From positions 52,842 to 116,841 of the forward strand of contig NZ_CABQJR010000003.1 of NCBI RefSeq assembly GCF_902464545.1: 64,000 nt of DNA, given 5' to 3'. Made by a program: the position numbers and the translations under genes. The stretch comes from an uncultured Senegalimassilia sp. (GTDB lineage Bacteria > Actinomycetota > Coriobacteriia > Coriobacteriales > Eggerthellaceae). Below the pieces are notes generated by a model, which worked only from the letters and a program-made list of their open reading frames with translations, made no database searches and was not told the DNA's origin. Every line of letters begins with the position of its first letter. Position 1 is the stretch's first letter. Shown here in pieces: positions 35,506 to 43,613 of the stretch.

Positions 35506-35533
35506 TTGACACTCCCAAGTGCCAGACTACAAT
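35506..35533 (+). promoter_or_regulatory. htpG promoter
   Basis: TTGACA, 16 bp, TACAAT: a strong vegetative promoter, placed so that transcription would start at or just before the CIRCE element. Confidence 0.88.
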
Positions 35534-35538
35534 CGAAA

Positions 35539-35565
35539 TTAGCACTCAAGCTGTGAGACTGCTAA
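35539..35565. promoter_or_regulatory. CIRCE element (HrcA operator)
   Basis: TTAGCACTC, 9 bp, GACTGCTAA matches the CIRCE consensus TTAGCACTC-N9-GAGTGCTAA at 17 of 18 arm positions. Located just after the -10 box, it should let HrcA repress htpG until heat shock. Confidence 0.92.
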
Positions 35566-35567
35566 CG

Positions 35568-35590
35568 CGCCCCGCATCTGCGGGGCGTTT
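35568..35590 (+). terminator. Leader hairpin, possible attenuator
   Basis: CGCCCCGCA / TGCGGGGCG (9 bp, 2-nt loop) followed by TTT, placed after the promoter and CIRCE but about 145 bp before htpG. As it is in the transcribed leader it may attenuate htpG, or be a leftover terminator of the upstream pair. Confidence 0.5.
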
Positions 35591-35734
35591 CATTCGCCGG
35601 GGTATGCACGGCCCGGCGCCCCGCCTGCGGGCGGGCGCCGCAAGCCTGCGTTTCACCAGGTGAACGAAGCGTCCCCGCGCCGCGCGGCCGGCCCCGCAGC
35701 ACCGAAGCACGAACGGAAAGGAAGCGCCGCACCT

Positions 35735-37690
35735 ATGCGCAAGTTCAAGACAGAGAGCAAGAAGCTGCTCGACCTGATGATCAACTCCATCTACACCAAC
35801 CGCGAGATCTTCCTGCGCGAGCTCATCTCCAACGCGTCGGACGCCGTCGACAAGCTGTACTTCAAAAGCCTCACCGACTCCAGCATCCAGCTGACGAAGG
35901 ACCAGCTCGGCATCGACGTCGCCTTCGATAAGGACGCCCGCACCATCACCGTGTCCGACAACGGCATCGGCATGACGCAGGAGGACCTGGACCGCAACCT
36001 GGGCACCATCGCCCATTCCGACTCCATGGCCTTCAAGCAGGAGAACGCCGAGCAGCAGGGCGACGACGTCGACATCATCGGCCAGTTCGGCGTGGGCTTC
36101 TACAGCGCGTTCATGGTGGCCAAATCCGTGCGCGTGGTGTCGAAGGCCTACGGCAGCGACCAGGCGTGGGCCTGGGAATCCGATGGCGTCGAGGGCTACA
36201 CCATCGAGGAGGCCCAGCGCGAGGGCAACGGCACCGACATCATCCTTACGCTCAAGGACAACACCGACGAGGAGAACTTCGATCAGTTCCTCAGCGAGTA
36301 CGGTCTGAAGGACCTCATCAAGCGCTACAGCAACTACGTGCGCTACCCCGTGCGCATGGAGGTTTCGAAGTCCCGCCAGAAGCCCAAGCCCGAGGACGCC
36401 GGCGACGACTACAAGCCCGAGTACGAGCAGTACACCGAGGTCGAGACCATCAACTCCATGGTGCCGATCTGGAAGCGCAGCAAGTCCGACGTACAACAGG
36501 AAGAGTACAGCGAGTTCTACAAGCAGACCTTCCACGACTTCACCGACCCGGCGGCCACGTTCTCCATCCACGCCGAGGGCGCGCTGTCCTATGACGCGCT
36601 GCTGTTCATCCCCGGCCGCGCGCCGTACGACCTGTACAGCAAGGACTACAAGAAGGGCCTGGAGCTGTACAGCTCCAACGTGCTGATCATGGAGAAGTGC
36701 GAGGACCTGCTGCCCGACCACTACAACTTCGTCCGCGGCGTCGTGGACAGCCAGGACCTCACGCTCAACATCTCGCGTGAGACGCTGCAGCAGAACAACC
36801 AGCTGCACGCCATCGCCCGCAAGGTGGAGAAGAAGGTCACGAGCGAGCTGAAGAAGATGCTGAAGAACGACCGCGCCGCCTACGAGAAGTTCTTCGAGGA
36901 CTTCGGACGCGGCCTGGAGTACGGCATCTACACCAGCTACGGCATGCTCAAAGACGAGCTGGCCGACCTGCTGCTGTTCTACAGCGCCAAGGAGCAGAAG
37001 ATGGTCACGCTGGCCGAGTACCTCGAGGCCATGCCCGCCGACCAGAAGTCCATCTACTATGCCGCCGGCGACAGCATCGACCGTCTGGCCAAGCTGCCTA
37101 TCGTGAACACGGTGCTCGGCAAGGGCTACGACGTGCTGCTGTGCACGAAGGATGTCGACGAGTTCTGCTTCCAGGCCATGATGACCTACGGTCCCGAGGC
37201 CGAGCAGGACGCCGAGGGCAAGGACATCGAGGGAACCGGCCCCAAGGAGCTCAAGAACGTGGCGTCGGGCGACCTGGACTTCGCCTCCGAGGAGGAGAAG
37301 AAGGAGGCCGAGGAAGCCGAGAAGGACAACGAGGCCCTGCTCTCTGCCATGAAGGAGCAGCTCGGCGACGCGGTCACCAAGGTGGCCGTGTCCACGCGCC
37401 TGACCGATGCGCCGTCCGCCGTCACCACCGAGGGCCCCGTGTCGCTTGAGATGGAGCGCCTCATGTCGCAGATGCCCGACGGCATGGGCGAGGTGAAGTC
37501 GCAGCGCGTGCTCGAGCTGAACGCGAAGCACCCGGTGTTCCAGGTGCTTAAGGACGCCCAGTCCGCCGGCGATGCCGAGAAGGTGAAGCTCTACACTGAG
37601 ATCCTGTACGATCAGGCGCTCATCGTCGAGGGCATGCCCATCGCCGACCCGGTCGCCTACGCGAACGCGGTCACGAAGCTGATGGCCTAA
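35735..37690 (+). CDS. htpG: Molecular chaperone HtpG (Hsp90)
   Basis: Cytosolic Hsp90 chaperone of 651 residues. N-terminal GHKL ATPase motifs are all visible: ELISNASDAVDKL, ITVSDNGIGM and IGQFGVGFYSAFMV. The middle domain has RGVVDSQDLTLNISRETLQQN, with the conserved arginine, and the C-terminal dimerisation domain follows. An acidic EEEKKEAEEAEKDNE linker near residue 535 is family-typical. The ATG at 35735 follows AAGGAAG; an in-frame GTG at 35660 would add 25 unlike residues. The CIRCE operator and sigma-70 promoter upstream indicate HrcA control, which is not universal for htpG. Confidence 0.96.
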   Translation: MRKFKTESKKLLDLMINSIYTNREIFLRELISNASDAVDKLYFKSLTDSSIQLTKDQLGIDVAFDKDARTITVSDNGIGMTQEDLDRNLGTIAHSDSMAFKQENAEQQGDDVDIIGQFGVGFYSAFMVAKSVRVVSKAYGSDQAWAWESDGVEGYTIEEAQREGNGTDIILTLKDNTDEENFDQFLSEYGLKDLIKRYSNYVRYPVRMEVSKSRQKPKPEDAGDDYKPEYEQYTEVETINSMVPIWKRSKSDVQQEEYSEFYKQTFHDFTDPAATFSIHAEGALSYDALLFIPGRAPYDLYSKDYKKGLELYSSNVLIMEKCEDLLPDHYNFVRGVVDSQDLTLNISRETLQQNNQLHAIARKVEKKVTSELKKMLKNDRAAYEKFFEDFGRGLEYGIYTSYGMLKDELADLLLFYSAKEQKMVTLAEYLEAMPADQKSIYYAAGDSIDRLAKLPIVNTVLGKGYDVLLCTKDVDEFCFQAMMTYGPEAEQDAEGKDIEGTGPKELKNVASGDLDFASEEEKKEAEEAEKDNEALLSAMKEQLGDAVTKVAVSTRLTDAPSAVTTEGPVSLEMERLMSQMPDGMGEVKSQRVLELNAKHPVFQVLKDAQSAGDAEKVKLYTEILYDQALIVEGMPIADPVAYANAVTKLMA

Positions 37691-37840
37691 GCGGCCGTTT
37701 ACGGCACACGGCACACGGCACACGGTCCGGGAACGCCTGCGCAACCCGGCGGCGCGCGGCCCCGTCGTCCCGGGCGGCACGCCCGCGCTCGGCGCGCGGC
37801 CCCAACCGCCTGTCACCTGCCGCAGCCCATTCCGAATGTG

Positions 37841-37877
37841 AAGCCTGCCGGCCCTCAACAGGGCCGGCAGGCTTTTT
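37841..37877 (+). terminator. Terminator in htpG-trkH gap
   Basis: AAGCCTGCCGGCCCT / AGGGCCGGCAGGCTT, 15-bp perfect stem, loop CAAC, then TTT. Upstream, from about 37697, there is a short tandem run of ACGGCAC units (three copies and part of a fourth) of no evident meaning. Confidence 0.93.
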
Positions 37878-37896
37878 GTATTATGATGTTCACGCT

Positions 37897-38034
37897 ATGC
37901 AGAAGAGCATCCACGACATATTGCAGATGATCGAAACGCCGCTTATCAGCTTCACGGTGGTGGTGCTGAGCTGCGTGTGCTTCCTGTTGTCGCTGTGGAT
38001 CATCATGATCTTGGTTAGGCTCGTGGTGGGATGA
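37897..38034 (+). CDS. Small single-span membrane protein candidate
   Basis: A 45-codon frame beginning MQKSIHDILQMIETPLIS, followed by one hydrophobic helix (VVVLSCVCFLLSLWIIMILV) and a short positive end, as in small membrane subunits. It lies 49 bp before trkH on the same strand. No ribosome binding site is visible; a TATTAT at 37879-37884 suggests a near-leaderless transcript. It could be a small accessory subunit of the potassium transporter or a chance frame; only the clean helix supports it. Confidence 0.4.
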   Translation: MQKSIHDILQMIETPLISFTVVVLSCVCFLLSLWIIMILVRLVVG

Positions 38035-38083
38035 GCTCGCAACGGCACATTTTGCGCGCCGGGCGGCGGGGGTAGGCACCGCT

Positions 38084-39619
38084 ATGTGGCAGCGCTTCAC
38101 GTGGTATGACGTCAGGGTCATCGGCCATTACCTGGGCATGCTGGTGCTTTTCTCGTCCGTGGCGCTTATCGTGCCGTTGGTCACCGCCATCGTGTTCCGC
38201 GAATGGACCCCTGCAAGCCATTACCTGCTTTCCATAGGGTTATCGCTCATCGTCGGGTCGGCGTTGCGCTTCCTGCGCATCGAGCCCGGGCGCCTGAACC
38301 GTCAACAGGCGTTGGTGGTCACGGGCCTGGCGTGGGTGGTCCTGGCATTCATGGCCACCATTCCACTGTATCTTTCGGGCCACTACAACACGTTCCTTGA
38401 CGCCATGTTCGACGGCGTCTCGGGCATCACCACCACAGGGGCCAGCATCATCTCCGACCTTGACCACCTGTCCTATGCCGACAGCATGTGGCGCTTCATC
38501 ATGATCTTGCTAGGCGGCTTGGGCCTGGTAGTGGTGGCGTTGTCGTTTGGCCTGTTCGGCAAGCGCTCGGGCGCCAGCCTGTACATGTCCGAGGGCCGCA
38601 GCGAGCACGTGGTCCCCAACATCGTGCAAACCGCCCAGTTCATCGCAAAGCTGTCGCTGGGTTTCATCTTTGTGGCCACCGCCGTGCTGGCCGTCATGTG
38701 CGCGTTCGCCGGCATGGAGGCGCCGCGCGCGTTCCTCAACGGCCTGTGGTTGGCCATCTCCAGCTTCTGCACCGGCGGCTTCGCGCCCATGAGCACGTCC
38801 ATCCTGTACTACCATTCGTTCCCCATCGAAGTGGTGCTGATGCTCCTCATGATCATCGGATCGGTGAACTTCGTGCTGCATGCCGAGCTGTGGAAGGGGC
38901 ACCTGAACGTGTACTTCCGCGACATGGAAATCCGCACCATGTTCATCTGGATCGCCGTGATGACCCTGGTGTTCGCCGCGTCGGTGTCGGCAAGCTCGGA
39001 TTTCTCGAACCTTGCCACCATGATGCGCCGCGGCGTGTTCCTGATCGTGTCGGCGTTCTCCACCACGGGTTTCCAAAACGTCACCACCAACCAGTTGACC
39101 ACGTCGCTGACCTCGGGCGCGTTCCTGGTCATCGCCGCGCTCATGTGCGTGGGCGGCGGCGCCGGATCAACGTCGGGCGGCATCAAGTTCAGCCGCATGG
39201 GCCTGATCATCAAGTCGCTGGTGGCCACGGTGAAGGAGACGCTGGCGCCCGACTCGGCGCGAGTGGTGGTGTCGTACTACCACCTGGGAAGGCGCATCCT
39301 GTCGCCTGAAGTGGTCAAGCAGGCCATGACCGTGTTCGTGCTGTACGTGGTCACCTACGCCGTGGGCGCGCTTGTGGGCATCGCGCACGGCTACGACGCC
39401 ACGCAATCCATCTTCGAATCGGTTGCCATGGCCTCCAACGGCGGCATCTCGTCAGGCGTGTGCTCCCAGGGCATGCCCGCGTCGCTCGAGCTGTTCTACA
39501 TGCTTGAGATGTGGGCCGGCCGTCTGGAGTTCCTCACGCTGATCGCGCTCATCGTCGAGGTCGTGGTGACGCTCGATCCGCGCAGGGTGGTAAGGAGCAG
39601 GCTGGTGAGGCGCTCATGA
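38084..39619 (+). CDS. trkH: TrkH/KtrB-type potassium uptake membrane subunit
   Basis: Integral membrane potassium channel-like subunit of 511 residues. Four pore-loop repeats are visible: DGVSGITTTGAS, FCTGGFAPMST, AFSTTGFQNVTT and SVAMASNGGISSGV, each with the glycine that forms the selectivity filter. GGGAGSTSGGIKFSR is also characteristic of TrkH. It should work with a cytosolic TrkA/KtrA NAD-binding gate, which is not in this window. The stop overlaps the next gene (ATGA), implying coupled translation of an exported protein of unknown role. Confidence 0.93.
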   Translation: MWQRFTWYDVRVIGHYLGMLVLFSSVALIVPLVTAIVFREWTPASHYLLSIGLSLIVGSALRFLRIEPGRLNRQQALVVTGLAWVVLAFMATIPLYLSGHYNTFLDAMFDGVSGITTTGASIISDLDHLSYADSMWRFIMILLGGLGLVVVALSFGLFGKRSGASLYMSEGRSEHVVPNIVQTAQFIAKLSLGFIFVATAVLAVMCAFAGMEAPRAFLNGLWLAISSFCTGGFAPMSTSILYYHSFPIEVVLMLLMIIGSVNFVLHAELWKGHLNVYFRDMEIRTMFIWIAVMTLVFAASVSASSDFSNLATMMRRGVFLIVSAFSTTGFQNVTTNQLTTSLTSGAFLVIAALMCVGGGAGSTSGGIKFSRMGLIIKSLVATVKETLAPDSARVVVSYYHLGRRILSPEVVKQAMTVFVLYVVTYAVGALVGIAHGYDATQSIFESVAMASNGGISSGVCSQGMPASLELFYMLEMWAGRLEFLTLIALIVEVVVTLDPRRVVRSRLVRRS

Positions 39620-40197
39620 TGCGGAAAGGAATGGCCGCCGCGGCGTTGGCCTTTGCGCTGGCGCTCCCTGCGTTCGCGTGCCCGCAGGCAGCCTTCGCCG
39701 ACGAGCCCGCCGAAGGCGACAACGCCGTCAACGTCACGCAGCTGCCCGACAGCTCGTTTATCTACGACACGTCCATCACGGACCTGAGCACGGCTGATAC
39801 CTATTACGACAAGCAGACGGTGCAGGTCACCGGCGAGGTGGTGGGCGATCGCATCACCGCCGGCGACGGCCGCCATTGCTGGCTGCAGCTGGCATCGCAC
39901 TCCGATTCGTCCACGGTGTCCGTTTACCTTACCAACGAGTCCGCCGACAAGGTGGACACGTACGGCACCTATGGCCGCAAGGGCACCACGCTGCAGGTGC
40001 GCGGCACGTTCAATCTGGCGTGTCCCGACCACGACGGCGCATCCGATCTGCATGCGCAGGTGGTGACGGTCACGGAGAAGGGCAAGGCCACTCCCGACGA
40101 GTTCGACATCAACGCGTTCATCCCGGGCATGGTGACCGTCATGATCGGCCTGGCCATGATGGTGGTGTTCTATCTGCTGCGCGAACGCCAGCGATAA
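39616..40197 (+). CDS. Exported membrane-anchored protein, possible OB-fold
   Basis: A 193-residue protein I cannot assign. It has an N-terminal signal peptide (MMRKGMAAAALAFALALPAF, cleavage near AAFADEP). An extracytoplasmic domain of about 120 residues follows, with an OB-fold-like pattern VQVTGEVVGDRI...WLQLAS...GTTLQVRGTF. One C-terminal membrane helix (FIPGMVTVMIGLAMMVVFYLL) and a short basic end complete it. It overlaps the trkH stop by 4 bp, and rsgA follows 18 bp downstream. Coupling to trkH suggests a part in potassium transport or envelope sensing, but no motif proves it. The ATG at 39616 is chosen from the signal peptide and overlap. Confidence 0.75.
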   Translation: MMRKGMAAAALAFALALPAFACPQAAFADEPAEGDNAVNVTQLPDSSFIYDTSITDLSTADTYYDKQTVQVTGEVVGDRITAGDGRHCWLQLASHSDSSTVSVYLTNESADKVDTYGTYGRKGTTLQVRGTFNLACPDHDGASDLHAQVVTVTEKGKATPDEFDINAFIPGMVTVMIGLAMMVVFYLLRERQR

Positions 40198-40215
40198 GGC
40201 TACAAGGAGGAAAGC

Positions 40216-41226
40216 TTGCAGAGAGCGCAGGTTGTGAAACTTGACCGCGGGTATCCGCTCGTGCGATGCGAGGATGGGCGCCTTGTGCGCTGCGAACACG
40301 CAACGGCCCTGGTCAAGGGCGAGAAGGTCCGTGCCGTCATCGGCGATTTCGTCGAGGTGAACGCGCCGGAGGGCCATGATAAGGGCATCATCGAGTCCAT
40401 CTGCCCGCGTGAGCGCGCCTTCGTGCGCAAGGACCCCACCGAGCGCGCTGTCCCCCAGGTGCTGGCGGCGAACTTCGACCGCGTCATCTTGGCCCAGCCG
40501 CTGGCCGAGGTGAACCTGCGCCGCCTGGAGCGCGAGCTGGTGCTGGCGTACGAGACCGGCGCCGCCGTCACGGTGGTGCTCACGAAGGCCGACCTTGCCG
40601 AGAGCGAGGAGCAGGTGGAGCAGGTGGCCGAGCGCGTCCGCGCGCTGGCGGGTCCCGACGTGCGCACGCTGGTGGTGTCGGACGGCAACGCCGAAAGCGT
40701 GGAGGCCGTGCGCGCCCTCATGACCCCCGGTACCACCACGGTGCTGGTGGGGAAGTCGGGCGTGGGGAAGTCCAGCCTGGTCAACATGCTCGTCGGCGAA
40801 GAGGTGCAGGAAACGGGCACGGTGCGCGAGGGCGACGGCAAGGGCCGTCACACCACGGTCAGCCGCGAGATGGTGGCCATCCCCGGCGGCGGGTACGTGG
40901 TGGACATGCCCGGCGTGCGCGGCCTGGGGCTGTGGGACGCCGACGCGGGCATCGGCGCGGCGTTCGCCGACATCGAGCAGGTGGCGCAGCAGTGCCGCTT
41001 CCGCGACTGCAAGCATGAGAACGAACCGGGTTGCGCCGTGCGCGCCGCCGTCGAATCCGGCGAGATAGCACCCGAGCGTTTCGCCAGCTATCAGGCGCTC
41101 AAGCAGGAGACGGCCACGTTGCGCGACCGCCGCGAGGAGGCCCGTCGCATGCGCGGCGAGAAGGCCAGCGACAAGAAGCGCGGCGGCCAGGGAGGTCGTC
41201 CGGGCCGTGGCAAGCGCCGCCGCTAG
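40216..41226 (+). CDS. rsgA: Ribosome small-subunit-dependent GTPase A
   Basis: Circularly permuted GTPase that checks late 30S ribosome assembly. The 336 residues contain an N-terminal OB-like domain. The permuted G motifs are G4 LTKADLA, G1 GKSGVGKSSLVN, the DGKGRHTTVSRE switch segment and G3 DMPGVRGLGL. The C-terminal zinc domain CRFRDCKHENEPGC follows, then a basic RGGQGGRPGRGKRRR tail. The start is TTG at 40216, supported by AAGGAGG 5 bp upstream. The exported-protein gene is 18 bp before it, so it may be in the trkH operon. Confidence 0.95.
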   Translation: MQRAQVVKLDRGYPLVRCEDGRLVRCEHATALVKGEKVRAVIGDFVEVNAPEGHDKGIIESICPRERAFVRKDPTERAVPQVLAANFDRVILAQPLAEVNLRRLERELVLAYETGAAVTVVLTKADLAESEEQVEQVAERVRALAGPDVRTLVVSDGNAESVEAVRALMTPGTTTVLVGKSGVGKSSLVNMLVGEEVQETGTVREGDGKGRHTTVSREMVAIPGGGYVVDMPGVRGLGLWDADAGIGAAFADIEQVAQQCRFRDCKHENEPGCAVRAAVESGEIAPERFASYQALKQETATLRDRREEARRMRGEKASDKKRGGQGGRPGRGKRRR

Positions 41227-41413
41227 CACCTGCGACGTCCATGGCGTCTCCATCCGATTGCCGGGCCGTTTCGCGCTCGCTTGCCAAACACGCTACAATA
41301 TAAGGGTTAACCGAAAGCAACGCGCACGTCGGCGTGCGGCTGCTGCGCCCGGTCCACGGCCGCGGCCCGGCAACCCGCATTCGGCGTAAACGGACCCGAA
41401 ACAAAGGACGTGC

Positions 41414-42709
41414 ATGAATCCGGTCATCGTAATCCCGACGTTCGTGTCGCCGCGCCGCCGAAAGGATTCCGGCAGCGTGATCGCCACGTACGACCACACC
41501 ACCCCGTTGAGCAATCCCGGCGAGCTGCCGCGTCTGCTCACGTCTTTGCAAAAGGTTCGCGGCATCGGGCAGATCATCGTGCTGGTCGCCGCCGAGCCCG
41601 CTATCTCCGACCAAGCCGCCGAGAAGGTGCAGGACATCGTCTCGCGCTTCCCCAGCCTCAACATCGCCATCATCGGCGCCGATGAGTGCAACCTGGTGCA
41701 GCAGCGCATGGAGCAGCTGGGCCTGGGCAAGCTGTCGAAGGAGATCGGCCTTGTCGGCTACGGCGCCATCCGCAACCTGGGCCTGGTGCTCGCCAACGTC
41801 ATGGGCTTCGACTCCATCGTGTTCCTCGACGACGACGAGGTCATCGACGACGCCGACTTCCTGCAGAAGGGCGTCTACGGCCTGGGCAAGCTCACGCGCA
41901 AGGGCGTGCCTATCTTGGCGAAGACCGGCTACTATCTGAATTCCGAGGGCTCGTACCTGTCGAAAAGCCAGGACAAGTGGTACAACCGTTTCTGGCAGCA
42001 GGGCAAGGCCTTCAATAAGTGGATCACGAAGGCCATGCGCGGCCCGCGCCTGTCGCGCAGCAACCATGTGTGCGGCGGCTGCCTGGCCATTCACAAGGAG
42101 GCGTTCAAACGCCTGTCGTTCGATCCGTGGGTCGCTCGCGGCGAGGACCTGGACTACATGTTGAACCTGCGCATGTACGGCAGCGACATCTGGTTCGACA
42201 ACCAGTGGAGCCTGCGCCACTTGCCGCCGGCGTCCACCAGCGAGGGCACGCGCTTCCGTCAGGACATCTACCGCTGGCTCTACGAGTACCGCAAGATGGA
42301 GTACAGCCGCACGCAGATCGACTTGATGCAGGTCAAGCCGCAATCCCTCGAGCCCTATCCGGGCCCGTTCCTGGAGCCGGGCATCACAAAGCGCATCCGC
42401 ATCACGGCCATCCTGCGCAGCCTTGCCCGCAAGGACAAGAAGGCGTACCGTCAGGCCGCCAAGGCCGCGCGCACCGAGGCCGTCATGTACGCGCAGCGCA
42501 ACTGCTCGAAGTATTTCGAGTTCCAGTTCGTATGGCCCGAGCTCATGGCCCGTATGGACAGCGACCAGATCCTGCACACGGCCATCGTGCAGTCCGTGGC
42601 GCGTCGTCAAGCGGCGGCGAACATGGCGGCGGCGTTCCCCGTGGCGGGAGCCGGCGCGGGCGTCGACCCGGGCGTGACCAGCGAGATCCGCCTGAACATA
42701 GCCGAATAG
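41414..42709 (+). CDS. Glycosyltransferase family 2-like protein
   Basis: A 431-residue cytosolic protein with a GT-A nucleotide-sugar transferase core. MNPVIVIPTFVSPRR opens it, and IVFLDDDEVIDD contains the DxD metal motif. NHVCGGCLAIHKEAF and the acidic catalytic-base region ARGEDLDYMLNLRMYG follow. No membrane helix or signal. The C-terminal 130 residues are helical and unassigned. No other sugar-polymer genes flank it; rsgA is upstream and a TSUP transporter 18 bp downstream. A -10-like TACAAT sits at 41294-41299. Donor and acceptor are unknown. Confidence 0.78.
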   Translation: MNPVIVIPTFVSPRRRKDSGSVIATYDHTTPLSNPGELPRLLTSLQKVRGIGQIIVLVAAEPAISDQAAEKVQDIVSRFPSLNIAIIGADECNLVQQRMEQLGLGKLSKEIGLVGYGAIRNLGLVLANVMGFDSIVFLDDDEVIDDADFLQKGVYGLGKLTRKGVPILAKTGYYLNSEGSYLSKSQDKWYNRFWQQGKAFNKWITKAMRGPRLSRSNHVCGGCLAIHKEAFKRLSFDPWVARGEDLDYMLNLRMYGSDIWFDNQWSLRHLPPASTSEGTRFRQDIYRWLYEYRKMEYSRTQIDLMQVKPQSLEPYPGPFLEPGITKRIRITAILRSLARKDKKAYRQAAKAARTEAVMYAQRNCSKYFEFQFVWPELMARMDSDQILHTAIVQSVARRQAAANMAAAFPVAGAGAGVDPGVTSEIRLNIAE

Positions 42710-42727
42710 GGAAGGCGGCGCGGCGCA

Positions 42728-43555
42728 ATGGACGTGTTCGCAGCCTTCATCGCGCCCGCTTTGGCGGGCGTGTTCGTCGGCGTGATGTCGGGGCTTCTCG
42801 GCGTGGGCGGCGGCACCATCATGGTGCCCATCTTCCGCCTGGCGTTCGGCATGAGCCCGCTTGCCAGCACGGCGACCAGCCTGTTCGCCATCATCCCCAC
42901 GTCCATCTCGGGCGTGGTCGCGCATACCCGCGCGAAAACCTGCGTGCCCAAGCTCGGCCTGGCGCTCGGCGTAGGCGGCGCGGTCATGTCGCCGCTCGGC
43001 GTGTGGCTGGCAAGCGTCTCGCCCGGCTGGCTGGTCATCTGTGTGGCGGCGATAGTCATCGGGTTCAGCGCGTTCAAGATGTTCAAGAAAGCTGTGAAGT
43101 GCGCGCCCACGCCCCGCGCGGGCGCCGCTTCCGCCCATTCCGCAAATCCGAAACCCGTTCCCGACCAGCCGCATCTTTCCCGCAAGCAGTACCTCCAGGG
43201 CGCGTGCATCGGCTTGATCGCCGGCCTGGCCTCGGGCTACGTGGGCGTGGGCGGCGGCTTCATCATGGTGCCGCTTATGCTGGCCGTCCTGGACATTCCC
43301 ATGAGCCTTGCCTCGGGAACGTCGCTCATCGCCATCATGATCTTGGCCATCCCCGGCGTCATCGAGCAGGGCCTGCTTGGCAACATCGACTACCTGGCGG
43401 GCATCGCCATCGTGGTGGGCAGCATCCCCGGCGCCCTGGGGGGCGCGCGGCTGGTGCGCGTGGTGCCCGAGCGGCAGCTGCGGTTCATCTTCGGCGGCTT
43501 TCTGCTGGTGGCGGCCGTCATGCTCATGCTCAACGAATTCGGTATACTGGGCTGA
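42728..43555 (+). CDS. TSUP (TauE/SafE) family membrane transporter
   Basis: A 275-residue inner-membrane protein with about eight helices in two related halves, each with the TSUP glycine signature: GVMSGLLGVGGGTIMVPIFR and GLASGYVGVGGGFIMVPLML. A short cytosolic loop with Pro/Ala-rich sequence joins the halves. It is more canonical than the TSUP protein at 618-1415. GGAAGG precedes the ATG. It lies 18 bp after the glycosyltransferase gene and 58 bp before the LytS-like kinase. Anion substrate unknown (sulfite, thiosulfate or an organic sulfonate are typical). Confidence 0.9.
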   Translation: MDVFAAFIAPALAGVFVGVMSGLLGVGGGTIMVPIFRLAFGMSPLASTATSLFAIIPTSISGVVAHTRAKTCVPKLGLALGVGGAVMSPLGVWLASVSPGWLVICVAAIVIGFSAFKMFKKAVKCAPTPRAGAASAHSANPKPVPDQPHLSRKQYLQGACIGLIAGLASGYVGVGGGFIMVPLMLAVLDIPMSLASGTSLIAIMILAIPGVIEQGLLGNIDYLAGIAIVVGSIPGALGGARLVRVVPERQLRFIFGGFLLVAAVMLMLNEFGILG

Positions 43556-43613
43556 CGCCGCACGCGGGCCTTTTCGGCTTGCCCGTCGTGCCCGACAAGG
43601 AAGGAGTCGGCGT

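Noticed and set aside
37699..37727. Short tandem ACGGCAC repeats
   Set aside because: Only three to four units in a noncoding gap, with no gene or structure that would give them a role.
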